Under the pieces are notes generated by a model that was not told where the DNA came from, ran no database searches, and was given only the letters and a program-made list of their open reading frames with translations. Source: JBCDBY01 sp039182715 (GTDB taxonomy: Bacteria; Planctomycetota; PLA2). Taken from it: 11,198 bases of DNA. Every line of letters starts with the position of its first letter. Positions within the stretch are counted from its first letter, which is position 1. Below are positions 1 through 6,271 of the stretch, piece after piece. The position numbers were made by a program, and so were the translations under genes. The stretch is taken from positions 1 through 11,198 of the forward strand of contig JBCDBY010000141.1 of the NCBI GenBank assembly GCA_039182715.1, written 5' to 3'.

Positions 1-33
1 GCTCCCGGCCCCCAGCCCCCGGCCCCCAGCCCA
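1..33. repeat. GC-only heptamer tandem repeat after the LptD-like stop codon
   Basis: About four and a half tandem 7-bp units of the form GCCCCCR (the first is GCTCCCG, the last is partial) fill the whole space between the window edge and the stop codon at 34-36. Read on the minus strand, which is the sense strand of the adjacent gene, it is a series of G-runs (GGG, then three runs of five G, then GGG) separated by two-base CC or CT spacers. That matches the usual G-quadruplex pattern. It cannot be seen whether the array continues beyond position 1. I infer a non-coding intergenic repeat of the short tandem heptamer kind. A role in transcript 3'-end formation is possible but not shown. Confidence 0.8.
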
Positions 34-2373
34 TCAGGGGTACTTCACCTCGCGGCGAATCTCATCCACCGCGCGCTTCCGGCGGCTGCGGCGGAACTGC
101 TCCAGCAGGTCGATCTTGAAGCTGAGCGAGAGACGGTCCTCGCCCGGGTCCCACTTGAGGCGCACGCCGAGCAGCAGCGTCTTGCCGATGCGCTGGATCT
201 GGACGACCTGATCGAGCGCGTCGTCGTTCTTGATGTCGTACTGGCTGAAGAGCGTGATGCGCCAGCGGTTCTCCGCGAGGATCTCAGCGCCGGCGGTGAC
301 GACGTCGCTGTCCTCCTCGAGGTGGCGGAAGCCCAGCCAGAGACTCACGTCGCGGTTGGTGCCCCAGCGCGCGTCGATGCTCGCCGTTTCGAGATCTCCG
401 GTGTTGTAGAAGTACTCGACCCGGCTCTGCACCAGCCAGCCGGGGCTCGGATACCACTCGAGATCGATCTCGGCGAAGCCGTCGCTGCGCACGCCGAGCG
501 GCGCCGCGCCGTCGGGGAACCAGCTCGCGACGATCTCGAAGTTGAGGAATTCGCGGCGTCCCTTCGGCGTGCGGCGCAGGAAGCGGTTGCGCATGCGGAA
601 GATGAAGCCGTCCCACTCCGCGATGTCGTCGACCGGATCGAGCCCGAAGAGCTGCGACGCATCGGTCGTGACGTTGTAGAGGTTCTCGTAGCTGAGCGCG
701 AAGTTGATCAGGTGCTGCACCTCGCCGAACCAGCGGCCGATCTGCATGTCGGCGCGCACGCCCGCGCTCCCGGCGTAGCGGTTGGCGCTGCCCCCGGTCA
801 GCGTCTCCTCGTACCAGGTGTAGCGGAAGGTCGCGAAAGGCTGCACGCGCACCGGGCCCAGGTTGAAGGCGAGGAAGAGCGTGGGATCGAGATCGAACCG
901 CCCGGTCCGGAAGTCGCCCGTCGTCGTCGGTTCGCCGTCGCGGAAGCGGAAGTTGCCGAGACTCGTATTGAACCCGAGCTGGAGCAGGATCGGACGGCCG
1001 AGCGTGTCCCGCCCGAGACGCAGCAGCGTCAGGTTGGGAACCGTCGCCGCCGCCGTCGGCAGGTTCTCGACGACCGGCAGGAAGTCGATCGTCTGCCACT
1101 GGTAGATGAGCGACGCGATCGCCCAGTCGTTCTTGTAGCGCAGCCGCCCGAGGCTCTCCTGGTCCTTGCCCTCCTTGAACTCGCCCTCGTCGTACACGCG
1201 CAGGTACTGACGATCGCGCAGCAGCGTGTACTCGAGATCGAAGCGCCAGTTCTCGGTGAAGTCCCAGCGGTAGCGGTTCTGGAACCAGTAGCGGTCCTTG
1301 CTGGGCGGCCGGAACCCGTTGAAGTCCTCGCCGCTGTCGCGGAAGTAGGAGCCGCGCGTGCGTCCGCGCAGCGCTCCGCCCAGCGCGTTCACGGAAATCT
1401 CGCCGTCGAACAGCGGGCCGCGCCGGTCGATGTAGCCGGCGCCCGCGTACCATCCGATCGGCTTCGACCGCTTGCCGACGCCGAGGTAGACGCCGCTGCC
1501 CAGCGACTGGATGCGGCCGACGTCGGCGCGCACGATCAGCCCGTCGAGCGTGCCGTCGTTCAGGTTGACGCGCCGCCAGCCGAAGATGGGCGCCCGGTAA
1601 ACCTGCGCCCGAACGCCGCGCATCTGGCCGTCGGTCCCGCTCTCTGATTCCGCGAGCGCGTCGAGCTCCGCCTGGAGCGACTCGATCTCCGCCGAGGTCG
1701 GATCTTCGCCGGTCGACGAGCCCCGCGCGGACAGCATCATGAGTCGCCCCACCACCCGCCGAACGTTCTCGTTCTCGATTTCGATCTCGCGCACCCGGAT
1801 GCTGACCTCGGGATTGACGTAGTCGCTGCTGAACAGCGCCACATCCTTCGCCGTCCAGCGCCCCGGCCCGCGCGCCCGCATCTCCCGCGCCCGGAAGACG
1901 AAATCGGGGAGCTTCTCGTCCACCAGAACGCTGGGATCGCGCCGCAGCCGCACTTCGGTGTCGAGAAAGAGACCCTCCTGCCGCTGGAAGTCGTAGTAGA
2001 TCGACGTCGCCCGCACGATCTGCCCGCCCGTCTGGAAGATGACCGGGCCGCCCTCGCTCTCGGCGTAGATGGCGCGGATCGCCCAGAGCGGAATCGCGTC
2101 CTTCTCGCGGAACGCCCGCGCCAGTTCGAACCCGCGTGTCTCCACGCGTGGATCGAGCCAGATCACCAGACGCGCCGCCTCGACGGAGAACCCGCCCGTG
2201 CGCTCGAATCGAAGCGGCCCGAGCAGGCACACCGCTGCCCCGTTCTTCTCGTCGGAGTGCTCATCGAGCCGCAGCCAGTCCGGCGCACGCACGCGCACGA
2301 CGTCCTCTCCCTCCTCCGCACGCAGTCCGGAACAGGCGAGAAGTACCGCGAGGACGGCGACCCGATGCCGCAT
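34..2373 (-). CDS. LptD/OstA-like outer-membrane beta-barrel protein
   Basis: Predicted 779-residue exported protein resembling the LPS-assembly outer-membrane protein LptD (OstA), which in the known family inserts lipopolysaccharide into the outer leaflet. A signal peptide occupies about residues 1-19; cleavage after LRA is likely, although LLAC at 11-14 also looks like a weak lipobox. Residues about 64-200 are beta-rich and look like the LptA/OstA jelly-roll (IYAESEGG, ATSIYYDF, then VFRAREMRARG). An acidic linker lies at about 216-248. Residues about 285-755 alternate aromatic and hydrophobic positions with charged turns, as in a transmembrane barrel, ending in LSLSFKIDLLEQF. A basic 19-residue tail follows that putative last strand, whereas barrel proteins usually end at an aromatic residue. 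The mature protein has only one cysteine (Cys49), so the nested disulfides of E. coli LptD are absent. ATG start at 2373; upstream AGG is weak. It lies 27 bp behind the kinase gene, so cotranscription is likely. It could instead be another OstA-domain porin-like protein. Confidence 0.72.
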   Translation of the reverse strand: MRHRVAVLAVLLACSGLRAEEGEDVVRVRAPDWLRLDEHSDEKNGAAVCLLGPLRFERTGGFSVEAARLVIWLDPRVETRGFELARAFREKDAIPLWAIRAIYAESEGGPVIFQTGGQIVRATSIYYDFQRQEGLFLDTEVRLRRDPSVLVDEKLPDFVFRAREMRARGPGRWTAKDVALFSSDYVNPEVSIRVREIEIENENVRRVVGRLMMLSARGSSTGEDPTSAEIESLQAELDALAESESGTDGQMRGVRAQVYRAPIFGWRRVNLNDGTLDGLIVRADVGRIQSLGSGVYLGVGKRSKPIGWYAGAGYIDRRGPLFDGEISVNALGGALRGRTRGSYFRDSGEDFNGFRPPSKDRYWFQNRYRWDFTENWRFDLEYTLLRDRQYLRVYDEGEFKEGKDQESLGRLRYKNDWAIASLIYQWQTIDFLPVVENLPTAAATVPNLTLLRLGRDTLGRPILLQLGFNTSLGNFRFRDGEPTTTGDFRTGRFDLDPTLFLAFNLGPVRVQPFATFRYTWYEETLTGGSANRYAGSAGVRADMQIGRWFGEVQHLINFALSYENLYNVTTDASQLFGLDPVDDIAEWDGFIFRMRNRFLRRTPKGRREFLNFEIVASWFPDGAAPLGVRSDGFAEIDLEWYPSPGWLVQSRVEYFYNTGDLETASIDARWGTNRDVSLWLGFRHLEEDSDVVTAGAEILAENRWRITLFSQYDIKNDDALDQVVQIQRIGKTLLLGVRLKWDPGEDRLSLSFKIDLLEQFRRSRRKRAVDEIRREVKYP

Positions 2374-2400
2374 CGCGAGAAGCTTACCTGTTTGGGGTGG

Positions 2401-4254
2401 TCAGACGCGCGCCGGTTGTGTGCGCGCGGGCGCGGTCGCAACGGGGAGCAGCACCTCGAACCGGGTGCCCTTGCCGGGCGCGCTCTCGACGTGGATGTGT
2501 CCGCCGTAGCCGTTGACGGTCGCGTAGACGACGCTGAGACCCAGCCCCGTGCCGACACCGCTCGCCTTCGTGGTGAAGAACGGGTCGAAGATGCGATCGA
2601 GCTGGGCGCGCGTCATGCCTTCGCCATCGTCGAGCACCGTCAGCACGCCGTAGGTGCCGGGGCGCACGCGCCCGACGGCATGCGAAACGACGCGGCGCCC
2701 GGTCGAAACGGAGACCTGCCCCACCTCGCCGCACGCGTCGCGCGCGTTGAGCACGAGGTTGACCACCACCTGTTCCAGACTGGTGGACTCGCCGACCACC
2801 ACCGGCATCGCGTCGGCGAGCGCGAGATCGAAGCGAAGCGCCTCGGGGAAGCCCGGCTCGAGCAGCCGCGCCGCCTCCTGCACGACGCCGTTGAGGTCGG
2901 TCGTGCTCTGTACCGCGCGCTCCTGCCGCGCGAACCGCAGCAGCTGCCGGGTAATGCCGCCGGCGCGCTCGGCCGCGGCGCGAATCGTGCGGGCGCGTTC
3001 CCGCACGTTCTCCGGCGACTCGCGGTGGCGCTCGATCAGCTCGGTGTTGGGCACGATGGCGGCGAGGATGTTGTTGAAGTCGTGCGCGAGACCGCTGGCC
3101 AGCGTGCCGACGGCGTCGAGTCGCTGGCTGCGGGCCACCTGACGCTGCAGCGTGCGGCGCTCGGTGATGTCGATGAGCGTGCCGAGATAGGCGTAGACCT
3201 CGCCATCGGGCATGCGCAGCGCCCGCGAAGACTCGATGCAGCAGTGCTCCTCGCCATGGACGTCGATGAGGCGCAGCTCGCGGTCGCGCACGAAGCCGAT
3301 GCGATCGACCTCCTCGAGCCACGCGTCGCGATCCTTGGCGTCGGGGTAGAGCGTGCGCGGGTCGAGTTCCAGCAGCTCACCGACCGATTCCGCGCCGACC
3401 AGCCGCGCCATCGCCTCGTTGGCGTCGACGAACCGGCCGTCCGCCGTCGTGACGTAGACCGCCTCCTGCAGGCTGTGGAAGAGGTCGCGGTACTTGCGCT
3501 CCGCCTGCTGTTCGCGCGTCGTGTCGCGGAGCAGGATGACGCGTCCCGCGGCGTTGCCGGTGCGATCGCGCCGCGGCGCGATGCGGCAACGCGCGGGAAA
3601 AACGGAACCGTCGGGCCGCACGCATTCGAATGCGCCGTGCCAGGTCGCGCCCGCGTCGGTCGTCGCGAGGATCTCCTGCCAGCGCACCGACGCGAAATCC
3701 GGGCGCGCGGCGAAGTCGCCCAGTCGCTTGTGCAGGATGTCGTCCTCGCTCTGGAGGCCGAGGATTTCGACCGCGCCGCGGTTGGCCGTCAGGATGCGAC
3801 CGCTCGCGTCGTCGGAGAGGATCGCGTACTCCGCCGCGTTGTCGAGCACCGAGTTCTGCAGCTCGAGCGCTTCCATGTGCTCGCCGACGAGGCGCACGAG
3901 GTCGGCGTTGGCACGCTGCACGCGCGCGATGACCTCGTTGAGCACGTCGGCCAACCGGCCGATCTCGTCGCGACCGTCGACCGGCAGCGACTCGCCGCGC
4001 ACGCCCTCGCGGATCTCCTCGGCACAGTCGGCCAGCCGGCGAATGCGGTGTCCCATGCGATGCACCGCCTGCAGACCGATGCCCACGCACGTGCTGCAGA
4101 TGAGTGCGATGACGATCGCCTGCACCGGCGTCGGCGGCGTCGTCTGCGCGACGAGGAAGATGACCGAGCCGAGCAGCGGCCCGGAGATGACCGCCACGGT
4201 CGCGTTGAGCTTCCAGCCCAGCGTCCAGTTCGAAGTTCGAAGTCGTTGCCGCAC
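2401..4254 (-). CDS. Membrane sensor histidine kinase with HAMP and two PAS domains
   Basis: 617-residue two-component sensor kinase. Two transmembrane helices (about 12-36 and 43-64) are joined by only about six residues (TTPPTP), so there is essentially no periplasmic sensor. A HAMP linker follows at about 65-115 (DEIGRLADVLNEV), then PAS 1 (about 131-247) and PAS 2 (about 256-368, ending DITERR). The HisKA motif GLAHDFNN has phospho-acceptor His391. The catalytic domain has the N box (VNLVLNARDA, Asn503), G1 (DDGEGM, 542-547), F box (FDPFFTTK, 556-563) and G2 (GVGTGLGL, 566-573). All are intact, so it should be active. The HDFNN type commonly signals to a separate response regulator; none lies in this window and there is no receiver domain, so it is an orphan here. 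The GTG at 4254 is the only ATG/GTG/TTG in frame between the preceding gene's stop and TM1. The preceding peptidase gene is in the same frame, separated by its TGA and 37 open codons. Ligand unknown. Confidence 0.9.
   Translation of the reverse strand: MRQRLRTSNWTLGWKLNATVAVISGPLLGSVIFLVAQTTPPTPVQAIVIALICSTCVGIGLQAVHRMGHRIRRLADCAEEIREGVRGESLPVDGRDEIGRLADVLNEVIARVQRANADLVRLVGEHMEALELQNSVLDNAAEYAILSDDASGRILTANRGAVEILGLQSEDDILHKRLGDFAARPDFASVRWQEILATTDAGATWHGAFECVRPDGSVFPARCRIAPRRDRTGNAAGRVILLRDTTREQQAERKYRDLFHSLQEAVYVTTADGRFVDANEAMARLVGAESVGELLELDPRTLYPDAKDRDAWLEEVDRIGFVRDRELRLIDVHGEEHCCIESSRALRMPDGEVYAYLGTLIDITERRTLQRQVARSQRLDAVGTLASGLAHDFNNILAAIVPNTELIERHRESPENVRERARTIRAAAERAGGITRQLLRFARQERAVQSTTDLNGVVQEAARLLEPGFPEALRFDLALADAMPVVVGESTSLEQVVVNLVLNARDACGEVGQVSVSTGRRVVSHAVGRVRPGTYGVLTVLDDGEGMTRAQLDRIFDPFFTTKASGVGTGLGLSVVYATVNGYGGHIHVESAPGKGTRFEVLLPVATAPARTQPARV
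4227..4245. repeat. AGTTCGA heptamer repeat at the kinase gene 5' end
   Basis: Two perfect tandem AGTTCGA units at 4227-4240 are followed by a partial third (AGTCG). The repeat lies inside the first ten codons of the histidine kinase gene and encodes part of its N-terminus before the first membrane helix. TTCGAA is self-complementary, so each junction is a palindrome. The unit length of seven matches the other two repeat types at gene ends in this window. The array is too short to exclude chance by itself. Confidence 0.5.
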
Positions 4255-4365
4255 CGGTCGTTCCCGTCCGGCCAGACCGCTTCCACGGTGCTGCCGTCCG
4301 GTGTTCGTATCGGCGCTTGGGGGAACGGAGTTAAGAAGGCGCTCGGGCGGGGAGGCCGCCGGGAA
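4255..4365 (-). other. Intergenic leader between peptidase and kinase genes
   Basis: This 111-bp gap separates two same-strand, same-frame genes. The kinase frame is open throughout but has no usable start before GTG 4254. A different minus-strand frame (about 4315 down to 4240) reads as a short coding-like stretch including TPDGSTVEAV and VWPDGNDRCG, with mostly G or C at third codon positions. It overlaps the kinase start and has no start codon or partner domain I recognise. I see no convincing promoter or terminator hairpin. Confidence 0.4.
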
Positions 4366-6174
4366 TCAGGCGCCGCCCAGCTCAACCTCGTAGGCCTGCT
4401 TCTCGCCGTCGCGCACCACCTCGACCTTGATCTTCTGCCCGATCTTCATCTTGCGCAGGATGCCGCGCAGCGTCCGGACGTCGGGCGTCGCCTGGCCGTC
4501 GATCGAGACGATCAGATCACCCGACGCGAGACCTGCCTTCTCCGCGGCGCCACCGGGCGAGAGGCTGCCGATCGGCACGCCCTCGTCGCCGCCCCCGCCG
4601 CCGAGACTGATCCCGATAACCGCGCGCTTGGGTCCACTGCCGCCCTGGTCGGCGCGCTGGAACTTCAGGCGCTGCGGCTGGTTGGCCGTGCGCGTCGCGG
4701 TCTGCGCGACGAGCGACGCGATCTTCTCGATGCCCGCGCGGTCGATGCGCTCCCAGTCGTCGTCGGGACGGTGGTACTGATCGTGCAGACCGGTGAAGAA
4801 GAAGAGCACCGGCATGTTCTTCTGATAGAAGGAGGTGTTGTCGCTCGGCGCCCGGCCACCGACGCCGAAATCCGCCTCCATGCCCGCCTCGCGCAGCAGC
4901 TCCTTGAGCATCGGCTCCCAGGTCGGCGACGTGCCGATTCCGCCGATGAAGAGCTTCTTGCCGTCGAGCCGTCCGATCATGTCCATGTTGATCATCGCGA
5001 TCAACTCCTGGAGCGGAACGGTCGGGTTCTCGCACCAGTAGCGGCTTCCGACCAGACCGCGCTCCTCCCCGGTGAAGGTGAGGAACAGAATGTCGCGGCG
5101 CAGCTCATCGCGCTTCGACGCGAGGTAGCGCGCGACTTCCAGCACGCCGGCGGTGCCGGACGCGTTGTCGTCTGCGCCATTGTGAATCTCACCCCGCCGC
5201 TTGGGATCGCGCTCGAGGCTCCCCCAGCGACCGCGGCCGAGGTGGTCGTGATGCGCACCGACCACGAGCACGCCATCAAGCCGTTGCGGCGAACCGGCCA
5301 CGAGGCGCGCGCAAACGTTGCGGCCGCGCAGCATCTCGCGCGAGACCTCGGCATGCAGCTTGACGCGCCCGCGGCCCGCGACGGTGACCGGCGACGGTCG
5401 GGCCCCCTGCACGCCGCGCCGCTGGATGCGCTTCTCCAGCTCCGCGGCGGTCGACCCGAACAGCGCGGGGAAGACGCGCTCCGCGGCAGCGGCGGTCATA
5501 TGCAGCACGGGGATCTTCGCGGTGTCCGCGCCGACGGCGCCGCGCTGCACGACGTCGCGGGGCCCGCGGCGTCCGGCCGGGCGCACGTAGGCCGAGGGCG
5601 TGTTGACGACAATCAGCGCGATCGCACCCCGCTCCTCCGCGCGCTTCGCCTTCGAGACGAACGGCGCGTGCGCGGTCATGGCGCGATTCCACGCGCCGCC
5701 GGCACGCGGCGCCCGGCGGAACACGAAGACGACCTTGCCGCGCACGTCGAGGTTGGCGTAGTCGTCGTAGCGCTGGGGCGCGACGATGCCGTAGCCGGCG
5801 AAGACCGCCTCCCCCTCCGCACCGCCCGACGCCGAAATCGACAGCGCGGTGAACTCCTTCTGGAGCGCGAACGGCACCGGGTCGCCCCGAGTCGGGCGCG
5901 CCTCGAAGGTCGTGTTCGTCCCGACCTTGTGGCCGGCCGGCATCTCCACCGTCTGGAACCAGCCGTCTTCGCCCGCCGGTTTGAGCCCGAGCGACTCGAA
6001 GTGCTCGGCGATGTAGGTCGTCGCCTTCTCCTCTCCTTCGCTGCCGGTGGCCCGTCCGCCCCACGCGTCGTCGGAGAGCCGCTTGATGTGATCGAGCAGC
6101 GCGCCGCGCTGGATCGGGGGCTCGGCCCATACGAGCGGCGCGAGGCAAAGCAGGGCGAGAAGGGACGTACGCAT
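4366..6174 (-). CDS. Secreted M28 zinc metallopeptidase with PA insert and C-terminal PDZ domain
   Basis: 602-residue exported peptidase of family M28 (aminopeptidase/glutamate carboxypeptidase type). The signal peptide is residues 1-17, cleaved after VWA. A protease-associated (PA) domain lies at about 90-230. The M28 core has the full two-zinc ligand set: His308 and Asp310 (GAHHDH), Asp336 (NGADDN), Glu370/Glu371 (TGEERG), Asp398 (NMDMIG) and His468 (QYHRPDD). A PDZ domain occupies about 518-602 (GVPIGSLSPGGAAEKAGL, then GDLIVSIDG), after a Gly-rich joint near 520-530. Such PDZ domains usually bind C-terminal tails or position the substrate. It probably trims peptides outside the cytoplasm; substrate unknown. 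ATG 6174 is chosen because the signal peptide begins there. GTG 6177 is directly adjacent and also possible. The reading frame stays open far upstream, but that part lacks family similarity and runs through the opposite-strand comEC. It is probably the first gene of the leftward block. Confidence 0.93.
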   Translation of the reverse strand: MRTSLLALLCLAPLVWAEPPIQRGALLDHIKRLSDDAWGGRATGSEGEEKATTYIAEHFESLGLKPAGEDGWFQTVEMPAGHKVGTNTTFEARPTRGDPVPFALQKEFTALSISASGGAEGEAVFAGYGIVAPQRYDDYANLDVRGKVVFVFRRAPRAGGAWNRAMTAHAPFVSKAKRAEERGAIALIVVNTPSAYVRPAGRRGPRDVVQRGAVGADTAKIPVLHMTAAAAERVFPALFGSTAAELEKRIQRRGVQGARPSPVTVAGRGRVKLHAEVSREMLRGRNVCARLVAGSPQRLDGVLVVGAHHDHLGRGRWGSLERDPKRRGEIHNGADDNASGTAGVLEVARYLASKRDELRRDILFLTFTGEERGLVGSRYWCENPTVPLQELIAMINMDMIGRLDGKKLFIGGIGTSPTWEPMLKELLREAGMEADFGVGGRAPSDNTSFYQKNMPVLFFFTGLHDQYHRPDDDWERIDRAGIEKIASLVAQTATRTANQPQRLKFQRADQGGSGPKRAVIGISLGGGGGDEGVPIGSLSPGGAAEKAGLASGDLIVSIDGQATPDVRTLRGILRKMKIGQKIKVEVVRDGEKQAYEVELGGA

Positions 6175-6271
6175 CACGATCTCTACTACGAGGTCCCCCG
6201 CTCTCGTGCAAGTCCGACAGGAAAGTTCCGGATTTTGTGCAACCTCACCGCGTCTCGCGCGACGGTAATAC
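6175..6271. promoter_or_regulatory. Divergent promoter region with three GTGCAA copies
   Basis: This 97-bp gap separates the divergent peptidase and comEC genes and must hold promoters for both unless transcription starts within the genes. It is less GC-rich than its surroundings near 6219-6245. GTGCAA (TTGCAC on the other strand) occurs at 6206-6211 and 6237-6242, 31 bp apart, with a third copy at 6272-6277 that includes the comEC GTG start. I could not find well-spaced -35/-10 boxes on either strand, nor a GG/GC pair in sigma-54 spacing. The promoter call rests on gene geometry; the repeated hexamer is only a candidate operator. Confidence 0.4.

Noticed and set aside
6200..6271. Sigma-54 promoter suggested by TTGCAC on the minus strand
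   Set aside because: No GG element lies at the required spacing upstream of either TTGCAC.
6266..6271. TAATAC as a -10 box for comEC
   Set aside because: It abuts the GTG start, so transcription would begin inside the coding region, and no -35 box fits.
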